Assembly: GCA_016715065.1 (NCBI GenBank)
Contig: JADKBN010000002.1
Coordinates: 744,001-808,000 of the forward strand
Reading direction: 5' to 3'
Length of the DNA stretch: 64,000 nt
From: Fibrobacterota bacterium
Lineage (GTDB): Bacteria > Fibrobacterota > Fibrobacteria > UBA5070
Part shown: piece by piece, positions 55,809 through 64,000 of the stretch
Layout: each line of letters opens with the position of its first letter
Numbering within the stretch: position 1 is the stretch's first letter
Notes under the pieces: generated by a model
Databases searched by the model: none
Seen by the model: the letters and a program-made list of their open reading frames with translations, nothing else
What the model was told of the DNA's origin: nothing
Made by a program: the position numbers and the translations under genes

Positions 55809-56997
55809 TCGATTCGGCTGGGTTCTGGGAGGAAATCTTGTCTCCCAAGCCGCATTGTTTTTCCTCATCCCGTTGGTCGTGTCGTTTTTCGGTGCGAAGG
55901 TTTACGGAAACTGGATCTGGGGGGTGGCGCTGGCGAACATTTGCCTGCCTCTGATGACCCTCCGGCTCGAGCTGTTCGCGATGGCCAGCCGAGACCGGGA
56001 AGCGGTGGCTTCTGCAGGAGTTGTCGTTGTTGGCATGATCGTGCTGGTTTGCCTGGTTTTCCTTCTGGCGGACGCTCTGTTCGATGTCAATGCTTCTGGT
56101 ATATCTGTTACGGGAGTTGTCGCACTCCTTGCTGGAAACGCGATGTTCACCTTCTCCAACGCTCTGTTGAGCGAGGAAGGCCTCGTGAAGTCGCAGGCGA
56201 TTCTGAAAATCGTCCGCGTGGTTGTCGGGGTGGCTGTTTGCGGACTTCTCGGCTGGTTGATAGGACGGAGAGCGGAAGCCATCTACTTGGGAATGACCTC
56301 CGGCTTTTTCGTGGCGCTGGGGATAACCGCGTGGAACCTTTCTCGGAGCCGTTGGAAGATGCCGGCTTCTTTGCCCGATCGCGCTCAGTGGCGGGAAATG
56401 AAGCCGTTTGTGGTTTTCAACGTTCCTCATTCCTGGGTGGGAGCGCTTGGCTCAAACATCCCGATCGTTTTCATCGGTCATCGATACGGACCTGTGGCTG
56501 CGAGCTACTACGGCTTGGCTTGGCAGTACCTTATTTCGCCGGTCCAGGTGATCGCGACAAGCTTTTCCCAATCCGCATTGCAGGACGGCAGAGGTGGTTT
56601 CGGATCACGGCAGACGAAGCTGATCCTCGCGACAGCAGGCTTCACCCTGTTTCTAGCTTTCGTTCTCAGTTTCCTATATGAATGGCTGGGATCGGTCTTC
56701 ACCGCGCAGTTCGGGATCACGCCAGGGGCCCTTGAAGCCATCTTGGTCTTTTGCGCTTGCGCACCGATGGTGCTCATGCTGGGCTCGATGGCCTATGTGC
56801 CGATCCTTCTTGGGAAGCAAAAGGAGAATCTTGTCTTCGAATTGGTCTATCTCGTGGCGATCTCTTCGGTTTGTGGAATATCGATCTTTGCCGGACTTGG
56901 ATTCGAGATCTTCATCGTGCTGGTCGGAGTGGCGTTGATCCTGTCACGGACCTTTCAGCTTTTCTGGCTGTATCGGCTGGTGGCTTCCGATGCGTAG
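55795..56997 (+). CDS. Wzx-like polysaccharide flippase
   Basis: 400 residues from a TTG overlapping the previous gene by 14 bases. About 10-12 hydrophobic segments are evenly spaced along the whole length, starting WVLGGNLVSQAALFFLIPLV and ending FIVLVGVALILSRTFQLFWL. The N-terminal GGNLVSQAALFFLIPL pattern fits the polysaccharide-transport (PST) family of the MATE/MOP superfamily. It would flip lipid-linked sugar units across the inner membrane. Confidence 0.82.
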   Translation: MRLANRFGWVLGGNLVSQAALFFLIPLVVSFFGAKVYGNWIWGVALANICLPLMTLRLELFAMASRDREAVASAGVVVVGMIVLVCLVFLLADALFDVNASGISVTGVVALLAGNAMFTFSNALLSEEGLVKSQAILKIVRVVVGVAVCGLLGWLIGRRAEAIYLGMTSGFFVALGITAWNLSRSRWKMPASLPDRAQWREMKPFVVFNVPHSWVGALGSNIPIVFIGHRYGPVAASYYGLAWQYLISPVQVIATSFSQSALQDGRGGFGSRQTKLILATAGFTLFLAFVLSFLYEWLGSVFTAQFGITPGALEAILVFCACAPMVLMLGSMAYVPILLGKQKENLVFELVYLVAISSVCGISIFAGLGFEIFIVLVGVALILSRTFQLFWLYRLVASDA

Positions 56998-58195
56998 GAT
57001 CATCCTATTCACTTCTTCCTTCCCATTCGGACGTGGCGAACAGTTCCTGGCGAACGAGCTGTCTGAAATCGGGAAAGCGGTCGACGAGATCGTTCTCGTG
57101 CCCTACTACGCTGGGGGGAATTTGACGGCACGAATCCTGCCCGATGTTCCCGCTAGGATTTTCGTGCGGGACCTGCTCTATGCGGGTGCTCTGAAAAATA
57201 TGGTCAGAATCCGTCCGCGCATGCTGCGGTGGTACCTGGAGGATCTTTTCGCCAGGCCTTGGGCGGCGAAGGTCCTCAAAAAGATCGCCGTCTTCTGGGC
57301 CCAGAGCGAAGCAGTGCTTCGCGGAGAAACCTTGAGGGCTTTGGTGAAGTCCATTCGCGCAGAGGACGTGTTGTACTTCTACTGGGGAACAGACGCCGTG
57401 GCGCTGATCCCATGGCTGCGAGCAAAGGGGTTTTCCAACCGCATCGTCGTCAGGTTCCACGGATCCGACCTGTACGAAAACGTGACGGGCTACCTCCCCT
57501 TGCGCGAGCAGATTTTTGCGAAGGCGGATCTGTGCCTGTTCGTTTCGGAAAACGGGATGGAGTATGCTCGTTCCAAATGGCCCAAATGCGAGGCGAAGTG
57601 TCGAGTGAATCGACTTGGAGTAAGGCCGAGGGATCTTTCTCGCCGCAATCCGCAAGACACCTCGCTTGTCGTCTCCTGCAGCAACATCGACGACAACAAG
57701 CGGGTGTGGCTGATCGCCGAAGTCCTGGCGCGAACCGGCGAACCGGTGGAGTGGCATCATTTCGGAGATGGCCCGGGAAGGACGAAGTTGGAGGAAGTGC
57801 TCGCAACTCTTGGCGGGAGTGTCGAAGTCACGCTTCATGGTCGGGTCGAACCTTCCAAGATCATGGAGTTCTACGAAGCGAGGACGCCGACGCTACTCGT
57901 GAACCTGAGTCGATCGGAGGGCATCCCCGTTTCCATCATGGAAGCGTTTTCGGCGGGAATTCCCGTGTTCGCTACCTCGGTGGGAGGTGTTTCGGAAATC
58001 GTGGACGGCACGAACGGTTGGCTGGTTGGGGCCGAAGAGCCGGCGGAGTCGCTTGCGATTGGTTTGCGCGCTGCGCTCGGCGAACTTGCAGCGGGCGGCG
58101 AAGCTCGCCGCCATGCAGCCATGGGGACATGGGAAAGCCGTTACAATCTCGAACAGAACGCGAAGGATCTAGTCGCGATGGTGTTCGGCAGATGA
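56990..58195 (+). CDS. GT4-family glycosyltransferase
   Basis: 401 residues, overlapping the flippase by 8 bases. GT-B fold: RIILFTSSFPFGRGEQFL at the start, a middle VRFHGSDLYENVTGY, and the donor-site motif SRSEGIPVSIMEAFSAGIPVFA. It adds one sugar of the repeat unit; donor unknown. It overlaps the polymerase start (ATGA). Confidence 0.88.
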   Translation: MRRIILFTSSFPFGRGEQFLANELSEIGKAVDEIVLVPYYAGGNLTARILPDVPARIFVRDLLYAGALKNMVRIRPRMLRWYLEDLFARPWAAKVLKKIAVFWAQSEAVLRGETLRALVKSIRAEDVLYFYWGTDAVALIPWLRAKGFSNRIVVRFHGSDLYENVTGYLPLREQIFAKADLCLFVSENGMEYARSKWPKCEAKCRVNRLGVRPRDLSRRNPQDTSLVVSCSNIDDNKRVWLIAEVLARTGEPVEWHHFGDGPGRTKLEEVLATLGGSVEVTLHGRVEPSKIMEFYEARTPTLLVNLSRSEGIPVSIMEAFSAGIPVFATSVGGVSEIVDGTNGWLVGAEEPAESLAIGLRAALGELAAGGEARRHAAMGTWESRYNLEQNAKDLVAMVFGR

Positions 58196-59577
58196 TCCCA
58201 TCCGTTTTCCTCTATCTGCTGGTTTGCGTGGCCTCATTTGTCATGCGGGAGGATCAGGGTTTGTTCCTGACTCTTCCGTGGTACGCCATGCTGTGGATGC
58301 TGATGAACAGGGAACAAAAAAACGGGACGGTGATCTCGTTCCTGGTCGCCTGCTCGTTCTCGTTCTACATGTACCAGTCGCCCTTTCTCGTCTACCTGGC
58401 GGAAAATTTCGATGAGACAAATTACGTCGTTTTTCCGAGGGCGTCCGACATCCTTATCCAGCGGATCGTCTATCTACTCTACTATGCCGGATTCACCTGG
58501 GTCGCGATCTGGTCGCGAGAGATAAAGGTCGACGTCGCGCACCTGAAGAAGAAACTTTCCGATCGTTATGTCTTGCTGATGGTTTCCATCGCTCTCTGCT
58601 GGGTGTTGATGGCCTGGCCGATCGTTAGGACAGGCGGATTCCTCCACTACCTGCTTCTCAACAAGTTCGAGATGACCGAGATGCAAAAGCTGTTCCTGTT
58701 CGAATTCAAGTCGATGGCGCTGGTCGTCTTCGTGATCTCGATGTCGTCCTCGAATCGGATTCTGTCGCTGGTCGGGTATTTCACTACCGTGATGGCGATC
58801 CTGTTCGAATTGATGTCCCAGAAACGCTATTTGCTGGTGGCGGTGGTGTTCATCTACCTGGTGGTCAAGGGCCGGATGCCGAAGCTCCGCTTGGCCACCT
58901 TCATCTATGGTTTTGGTGCGATTCTCGGCTTGGCGGCGTTGAAGAAGATGTATTACCACATCGGATTGTTCCTGTTCACCAGCGCACCCTTCGACAACAT
59001 CTTCTGGTTCAGTTTCGGGGATCTCCTTCGCGAAAACCTTCTGCCGACCGAGTGCCACGCGCACATGATGTTGTTCCTGAATTACCTGGGGACGCTTCAT
59101 TCCTTCGGGCCCGAGCAGTTTCTTCACATGATGGCATCGATGATTCCGTTTTCCGGACAGTTCATCCCCACCTACCAAAGCGCAGGCGAGCTGTACCGCC
59201 TATCTCTCGGAGGCCCCTGGACCGGGCTTGCATCCTCTCCATACATGGTGCCGTTTCTCTGCTTTGGATTCGGAGGCCTGGGGTTCGTCTTCGCCTTCTT
59301 CTTCGGCTGGATGAAGGTCCTCTCGTATTGTGCGAAATCGGGAGGGTTGCTGGCGATCCTTGTGGTGATTTCTCTGCCTGATTTCCTGTTCTACATCCAG
59401 CGCGAGGAGTTGGTCATCCTGCCCAAACGCTACTTCCTGCATTTCGGAACCATCCTCCTCGTGGTGGTCATCACAGAGGCGATGGCACTTGTCAAAAAAC
59501 GGATGTTCGATTCTCCGAGTGTCGTGACAGCCCCCGCGAGTGCGCTTGATGCCACCGAGAAAGAATCGGAATGCTGA
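58192..59577 (+). CDS. Wzy-like O-antigen/polysaccharide polymerase
   Basis: 461 residues with about 11 hydrophobic stretches and one large loop (about 260-340, LLRENLLPTECHAHMMLFLNYLG...). The end is a charged cytoplasmic tail. Wzy proteins are poorly conserved, so the call rests on topology, the large loop and the position between glycosyltransferases and the flippase. The loop residues FSGQFIPTYQSAGELYRL may face the periplasm. Confidence 0.7.
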   Translation: MIPSVFLYLLVCVASFVMREDQGLFLTLPWYAMLWMLMNREQKNGTVISFLVACSFSFYMYQSPFLVYLAENFDETNYVVFPRASDILIQRIVYLLYYAGFTWVAIWSREIKVDVAHLKKKLSDRYVLLMVSIALCWVLMAWPIVRTGGFLHYLLLNKFEMTEMQKLFLFEFKSMALVVFVISMSSSNRILSLVGYFTTVMAILFELMSQKRYLLVAVVFIYLVVKGRMPKLRLATFIYGFGAILGLAALKKMYYHIGLFLFTSAPFDNIFWFSFGDLLRENLLPTECHAHMMLFLNYLGTLHSFGPEQFLHMMASMIPFSGQFIPTYQSAGELYRLSLGGPWTGLASSPYMVPFLCFGFGGLGFVFAFFFGWMKVLSYCAKSGGLLAILVVISLPDFLFYIQREELVILPKRYFLHFGTILLVVVITEAMALVKKRMFDSPSVVTAPASALDATEKESEC

Positions 59578-60362
59578 TTCAGAGAATCATCCATCGACTG
59601 ATCGCAGACTATTGCATGGGGTCGAGGCTGGACGAGTACCAAATCGCTCTCAAGGCTGGCCTTCAGAATGGATTCCGATTCCTCACCTGTCAGGAGATCG
59701 CGTCCGCGATCCGTGGCGGCGCGGCCCTGCCCGAGAAATTCGTTTTGTTGCGCCACGATGTCGATTCCGATCTGGCCACCGCGCGCAGGATGTTCGGGAT
59801 CGAGTCCAAATTGGGGATCCGCTCTACCTATTACTTCCGACTTTCGACTCTCGACGTGGAATTCATGAAGAAGATCCACGCCATGGGCGGAGAAGCCTCC
59901 TACCACTTCGAGGAGATCGCGACCTTCGCGAAACGAAACCGGATCAAGGATCGCGAAGCGGTCCTTCGCAGAATCCCGGAGATGCAAAGGGAATTCGAAG
60001 AAAATTTCCGGCGCATCTCGTCCATGGTCGGGTATGCTTTCGCAACGGTGTCCAGTCACGGAGATTTCGCCAATCGCAAGCTCGGCGTCCCCAACCATCG
60101 CCTGCTGGGGGATGCGGAGCTCCGGCTTCGGCTGGGGATCGAATGCGAAACCTACGATCCAGTCCTGCTCGACTCCTTCGATTGCTACGCATCGGACGAT
60201 CCATATCCGAAATTCTACCGGGGGGCCACCTTCCTGGATTCCTTTGCGAACCATTCCAAAATCTGTCTCCTTGTGCATCCCCAGCATTGGGCATCGAACA
60301 TCGTGGACAATACCAGACTGAACGTTCTTCGGATCCGGGAGGCGCTACTGTATGCACTCTGA
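59571..60362 (+). CDS. NodB-like polysaccharide deacetylase
   Basis: 263 residues, overlapping the polymerase by 7 bases. Metal-binding Asp residues in FVLLRHDVDSDLATARR, SSHGDFANRKL and the C-terminal HPQHW give the expected order of the carbohydrate esterase 4 fold. There is no signal peptide, so it may act in the cytoplasm on a lipid- or nucleotide-linked sugar rather than on finished polymer. The exact substrate is unknown. Confidence 0.78.
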   Translation: MLIQRIIHRLIADYCMGSRLDEYQIALKAGLQNGFRFLTCQEIASAIRGGAALPEKFVLLRHDVDSDLATARRMFGIESKLGIRSTYYFRLSTLDVEFMKKIHAMGGEASYHFEEIATFAKRNRIKDREAVLRRIPEMQREFEENFRRISSMVGYAFATVSSHGDFANRKLGVPNHRLLGDAELRLRLGIECETYDPVLLDSFDCYASDDPYPKFYRGATFLDSFANHSKICLLVHPQHWASNIVDNTRLNVLRIREALLYAL

Positions 60363-61479
60363 ACGGAGCCAAGCGATCCATGTGTGCCATCTGACCTCCG
60401 CCCATCCGCGGTCGGATATCCGCGTTTTCCGCAAGATGTGCCTGTCTCTGCGGGAGAGCGGTTTCCAGGTTTCGCTGGTGGTGGCGGACGGAAAAGGGAG
60501 TGAAGATGTCGAAGGCGTGTCTGTCGTCGATGTCGGGAAGGCCCGCTCCAGGATCGGCAGGATGCTTTTCAGCGCCTACCGGGTGTATCGTCGGGCGCTC
60601 TCCGTCCGTGCGGAGATCTACCATCTGCACGATCCGGAACTCCTGTGGGTGGCGCTTCTTCTGAAACTGCACAAGAAAACGGTCGTGTTCGATTCCCACG
60701 AGGATCTTCCCAAACAGCTTCTGACCAAACCGTACCTGTCGCCGTTTTTCCTCAAGGTCCTCGCGAAGGTGATGTGGCGCATCGAATCGTTCGTCGTCGC
60801 GCGGATCGATGCCGTGGTCGCGGCGACTCCGATCATTCGCGACGGATTCCGTCATGTCTCGAAGCACGTCGTGGACATCTGCAACTATCCCGAGATCGAG
60901 GACTTGGGTTGCCCGGTCGATCCGGCCGGAAAAGCCGATGTCGCCTGCTACATAGGAAGCATCTCGACCATCCGCGGCGTTCTCGAAGTCGTGGAGGCCA
61001 TCGGGCATTCCCGCCGGTGCACGAAGCTGCTCCTCGCGGGGCCGTTGGGGGAGCCTGGGTTGCTGGACGAGCTCGCCCGACGCGATGGATGGGCGAAAGT
61101 CGAGTATCTGGGCAATCTCGATCGCGACGGCGTGCGGAGCGTCCTGTCGCGGTCGAAAATCGGCATCGTCGCCCTTCGGCCGACACCGAGCTACATGGAA
61201 TCCCTTCCGATCAAGATGTTCGAATACATGGGAGCCGGGCTGCCCGTGCTCGCCTCGGATTTTCCGCTCTGGAGGACGATCGTCGATGATTCCGGTTGTG
61301 GAATCTGCGTGGACCCGATGGATCCCGCGAAGATGGGCGAAGCTCTTGACCGACTTCTGGAACAGCCGGACGAGATGGCGAGAATGTCCAAGGCGGGAGT
61401 CGCCGCCATCCAGACGAAATTCAATTGGCGATCGGAAAAGGGCAAGCTGTTGGCGCTCTACGGCCGGTTGGTGCCCTGA
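60352..61479 (+). CDS. GT4-family glycosyltransferase
   Basis: 375 residues; the start overlaps the deacetylase by 11 bases. It begins AIHVCHLTSAHPRSDIRVF and has YHLHDPELLWVALLLKL, FDSHEDLPKQLL and donor motif SYMESLPIKMFEYMGAGLPVLA. The HxxDIRVF start is typical of a GT4 subgroup in capsule clusters. One base (TGATG) links it to the next gene. Confidence 0.87.
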   Translation: MHSERSQAIHVCHLTSAHPRSDIRVFRKMCLSLRESGFQVSLVVADGKGSEDVEGVSVVDVGKARSRIGRMLFSAYRVYRRALSVRAEIYHLHDPELLWVALLLKLHKKTVVFDSHEDLPKQLLTKPYLSPFFLKVLAKVMWRIESFVVARIDAVVAATPIIRDGFRHVSKHVVDICNYPEIEDLGCPVDPAGKADVACYIGSISTIRGVLEVVEAIGHSRRCTKLLLAGPLGEPGLLDELARRDGWAKVEYLGNLDRDGVRSVLSRSKIGIVALRPTPSYMESLPIKMFEYMGAGLPVLASDFPLWRTIVDDSGCGICVDPMDPAKMGEALDRLLEQPDEMARMSKAGVAAIQTKFNWRSEKGKLLALYGRLVP

Positions 61480-62711
61480 TGAAGATCCTCTACATCGATC
61501 ATTACGCGGGATCCGTTCGGATGGGGATGGAATACAGGCCATTCTACCTGGCTCGCGAATGGAAGAAGGCTGGGCATGAGGTCTTGATCGTCGCTGCGGA
61601 TCGATCCCATCTACGCCAGACGTCTATCGACGTCGGAGATGGACCTTGGAGATTCGAGACGCACGAGGACATCGACTATCTCTGGTGCAGAACCACCGCC
61701 TATGAAGGCAACGGACTCAAGCGCGTCGTCAACATGGCGAGCTTCGTGCGGCGGCTCTACCAATTTCGACGTTGGATGCCCTTCAAGCCGGACGTCGTGA
61801 TCGCTTCTTCGACCTATCCGTTGGATGTGTTTCCAGCAAGGCGGATCGCGACAAAATACGGGGCGAAGTTGGTCTTCGAACTGCACGACCTTTGGCCTCT
61901 CAGCCCCATTCTGCTTGGCGGCCATTCTCCCCGTCATCCGTTCATGCGCCTGTTGCAGCACGGGGAGAATTTTGCTTGCCGCAGGAGCGATCTGGTCGTT
62001 TCGATTCTCCCCAACACCAAGGAGCATCTGGTCGAACACGGGATGAAGCCATCGAAGTTCCGCCACATTCCCAATGGCGTGGATCTCGAAGAATCCGTCC
62101 AGGTCGACGCTCGACTTCCTGAGGGACTGTCGTCTTGGATCAGGCAGCAAAAGGAGCAGGGGCGGCTCTTGGTTGGGTATGCCGGTTCGATCGGGGCTTC
62201 CAACGCGCTGGAATACCTGGTCCAGGCCGCGGCGCGAATGACGGACAAGCCCATTTCCTTCGTGATCGTCGGCAAGGGCGCACACCTGGACGCGTTGGTC
62301 GGTTCGGCCACCTCGAACGTCCATTTCCATGCGCCGATCTCCAAGTCTGCCATTCCTTCATTCTTGGCTTCGATGGACGTGTTGTATCTCGGGTGGCACA
62401 AGCATCCGCTCTATCGCTTTGGAATCAGCCCGAACAAGCTGATGGACTACATGCTGGCCGGCCGGCCCGTCCTGCATTCGGTCGATGCCGCGAATGATCT
62501 TGTGCAATCCGCAGGGTGCGGGTATTCGGTGCCACCGGAGGATCCCGAGGCGATCTCCGCCGCGCTGTCGCGACTCCTGGAGCATTCCACGCATGAGCGT
62601 GAAGAGATGGGAGAGCGCGGTCGTCGATATGTGCGAACGCACCACGACTACAAGAATCTTGCGGCTGCATTTCTGCATGCCGTACAACACACAGAGGTGG
62701 ACAATGGATAA
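61479..62711 (+). CDS. GT4-family glycosyltransferase (WbuB-like)
   Basis: 410 residues from the ATG at 61479 (TGATG overlap). KILYIDHYAGSVRMGMEYRPFYLAREW at the start and IASSTYPLDVFPARRIA, FELHDLWPLSPILLGG and YRFGISPNKLMDYMLAGRPV are the marks of the WbuB-like group. WbuB-type enzymes often add an N-acetyl-fucosamine-like sugar; that specificity is not assumed here. Confidence 0.87.
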   Translation: MKILYIDHYAGSVRMGMEYRPFYLAREWKKAGHEVLIVAADRSHLRQTSIDVGDGPWRFETHEDIDYLWCRTTAYEGNGLKRVVNMASFVRRLYQFRRWMPFKPDVVIASSTYPLDVFPARRIATKYGAKLVFELHDLWPLSPILLGGHSPRHPFMRLLQHGENFACRRSDLVVSILPNTKEHLVEHGMKPSKFRHIPNGVDLEESVQVDARLPEGLSSWIRQQKEQGRLLVGYAGSIGASNALEYLVQAAARMTDKPISFVIVGKGAHLDALVGSATSNVHFHAPISKSAIPSFLASMDVLYLGWHKHPLYRFGISPNKLMDYMLAGRPVLHSVDAANDLVQSAGCGYSVPPEDPEAISAALSRLLEHSTHEREEMGERGRRYVRTHHDYKNLAAAFLHAVQHTEVDNG

Positions 62712-63879
62712 CGCATTCCTCCCGTTTGCCCTTCCGGAAATCGGACAAGAGGAGATCGACGAAGTCGTCGATTCGATGAAGTCAGGCTGGATCACCACCG
62801 GTCCCAAGGCGGCACGCTTCGAGAAGGAGTTCGCTTCCTATATCGGATGCAAGCATGCGTTCGCGGTCAACTCGGCCACGTCCGGACTCCATCTGGCCCT
62901 GGAAGCGATCGGGATCGGGCGCGGAGACAAGGTGATCACCACACCCTACACCTTCACAGCGACCTCCGAAGTCATCCGCTATCTGGATGCCGATCCGATC
63001 TACTGCGATGTCGATGAGCGCACTTGCAACATGGACGTCGATCTCCTGGAGAAGGTGGTCGCCCAAGCGATCCAGGAGCATGGCGCCAAGGTCAAGGCGA
63101 TCATGCCCGTGCATTTTGCCGGTCAAGCCTGCGACATGGCCAGGATCATGGATATCGCTCGGAGCAACGGCTTGCGAGTTGTGGAGGACGCGGCCCATTC
63201 CTTGCCGACGACCTTCGATGGGAAAATGGTCGGGACCATCGGCGATGTGACTGTGTTCAGTTTCTACGCGACCAAGACGATCGCGACCGCCGAAGGCGGG
63301 ATGGTCGTCACCGAAAACGACGAATTGGCCAAGCGCATCAAGATCATGCGTCTTCATGGGTTCAATCGCGACGCCTGGGATCGGTACAACTCACCCAAGG
63401 CAGCTTGGTATTACGAGATCGTCGCCCCTGGGTACAAGTACAACATGCCCGATATGGCAGCCGCGATGGGCATCCATCAGTTGGCGAAATGTGATGCGTT
63501 CGCGGCCAAGCGAACCGCCATGGCGCATCGCTACAACGAAGCATTCAAGCATCTTGAGGGTGTGCGGATTCCCCATGTGGAGCGTCCTTCGGATCGCCAT
63601 GCATGGCATCTCTACGCCATCCAGATGCAATCCGAATGGAGAGACGCCTTCTTCGATCGCATGAAGGATTTTGGAATCGGCTGTTCCGTCCATTTCATCC
63701 CGTTGCATCTGCAGCCCTATTGGCGCGATCGCTATGGATTCACCCCGGAATCCTTTCCGCGCGCCTTTGCGGCGTTCAAGCGCGAACTTTCGCTTCCGAT
63801 CTATACCAAGATGACCGACGCGGAGCAAACGCGGGTGATCGAGGCATTCAAGTCCGTGCACGCGGAGTTCGCGCGATGA
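62704..63879 (+). CDS. DegT/DnrJ/EryC1 aminotransferase (4-amino sugar type)
   Basis: 391 residues overlapping the glycosyltransferase by 8 bases. PLP Lys K191 in FSFYATKTIATAEGGMV; start FLPFALPEIGQEEIDEVVDSMKSGWITTGPK and PVHFAGQACDM are those of PglE/ArnB/WbpE-distant enzymes that make UDP-4-amino sugars. It is not close to the two WbpE-like proteins. Being next to a sugar-phosphate transferase start suggests it makes the first sugar of the repeat, such as a bacillosamine-type sugar. Confidence 0.88.
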   Translation: MDNAFLPFALPEIGQEEIDEVVDSMKSGWITTGPKAARFEKEFASYIGCKHAFAVNSATSGLHLALEAIGIGRGDKVITTPYTFTATSEVIRYLDADPIYCDVDERTCNMDVDLLEKVVAQAIQEHGAKVKAIMPVHFAGQACDMARIMDIARSNGLRVVEDAAHSLPTTFDGKMVGTIGDVTVFSFYATKTIATAEGGMVVTENDELAKRIKIMRLHGFNRDAWDRYNSPKAAWYYEIVAPGYKYNMPDMAAAMGIHQLAKCDAFAAKRTAMAHRYNEAFKHLEGVRIPHVERPSDRHAWHLYAIQMQSEWRDAFFDRMKDFGIGCSVHFIPLHLQPYWRDRYGFTPESFPRAFAAFKRELSLPIYTKMTDAEQTRVIEAFKSVHAEFAR

Positions 63880-64000
63880 TCAAGCGAATGTTCGATCTTG
63901 TCGCGAGCGGATTCGGTCTCGTCTTGGTCGGACCATTGCTCCTGGGGGTGGCCGCTTGGATCAAGCTGGACTCCAGGGGGGCGGTGTTTTTCCGCCAAGT
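63876..64000 (+). CDS. Initiating sugar-phosphate transferase (3' partial)
   Basis: Only the first 41 residues are in the window. The start overlaps the aminotransferase stop (ATGA). IKRMFDLVASGFGLVLVGPLLLGVAAWIKLDSRGAVFFRQ is the N-terminal re-entrant membrane helix and start of the catalytic domain of bacterial sugar transferases (PglC/WcaJ family). These move a sugar phosphate onto undecaprenyl phosphate to begin each repeat unit. Confidence 0.85.
   Translation, partial: MIKRMFDLVASGFGLVLVGPLLLGVAAWIKLDSRGAVFFRQ

Overview
The window is high-GC bacterial DNA that reads best as a member of the Fibrobacterota or a close relative. This rests on the gene mix, not on any marker comparison. It has a surface protein ending in a domain that resembles the Fibrobacter succinogenes paralogous (FISUMP) domain, a GH9 cellulase, a family 1 pectate lyase and a GLUG-repeat surface protein. 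The lyase and the GLUG protein end in short beta-rich tails of the T9SS sorting-domain style. Housekeeping genes (argG, ispD, ispF, pgi, uvrA, suf) are scattered among secreted proteins of unknown function.

Layout. 1-6 kb: the 3' end of a surface protein, a NifX-like protein with a Cys/His metal-binding tail, a hypothetical protein, and a hybrid histidine kinase/response regulator pair. 6-11.6 kb: a double-length uvrA whose two UvrA copies are joined by a linker encoded by a nested palindrome. 11.6-15.7 kb: a glycosyltransferase, a second hybrid kinase and a bacteriohemerythrin. 15.8-19.7 kb: a tightly coupled sufC-D-S-E-T operon with no sufB beside it. 19.8-23.1 kb: a lipoprotein and the GLUG protein, in AT-richer DNA. 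23.6-26.1 kb: argG and ispD, separated by two tandem-repeat arrays and strong palindromes. 26.1-34.5 kb: secreted or envelope proteins, including two pairs of tandem paralogues. 34.5-39.4 kb: pectate lyase, a HicAB toxin-antitoxin pair, ispF and the GH9 cellulase. 39.6-45.8 kb: a possible MobA-like protein, tRNA-Asn(GTT), a histone H1-like protein, a TPR protein, a 31-residue AURKAIP1/COX24-type protein, a HAMP membrane protein, a Gfo/Idh/MocA oxidoreductase, an FHA protein and pgi.

46-64 kb is one exopolysaccharide or O-antigen locus, almost entirely on the + strand, with start and stop codons overlapping at most junctions from 50.6 kb on. It encodes export proteins (a multi-SLBB OPX protein, a Wzz-type chain-length protein, a Wzx-like flippase, a Wzy-like polymerase). 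It also encodes a WbpA-B-E-D set for a 2,3-diacetamido-uronic acid nucleotide sugar, a UDP-sugar 4-epimerase, two further aminotransferases, three GT4 glycosyltransferases, a polysaccharide deacetylase, and the start of an initiating sugar-phosphate transferase cut by the window edge. pgi upstream would supply hexose phosphate precursors.

Two kinds of sequence structure cut across genes. The first is a dispersed hairpin repeat (four copies, 36.9-46 kb) whose inner stem covaries and which sits at gene ends. The second is an AT-rich 9-mer, CAAAAATTG, found seven times by eye inside otherwise GC-rich genes.
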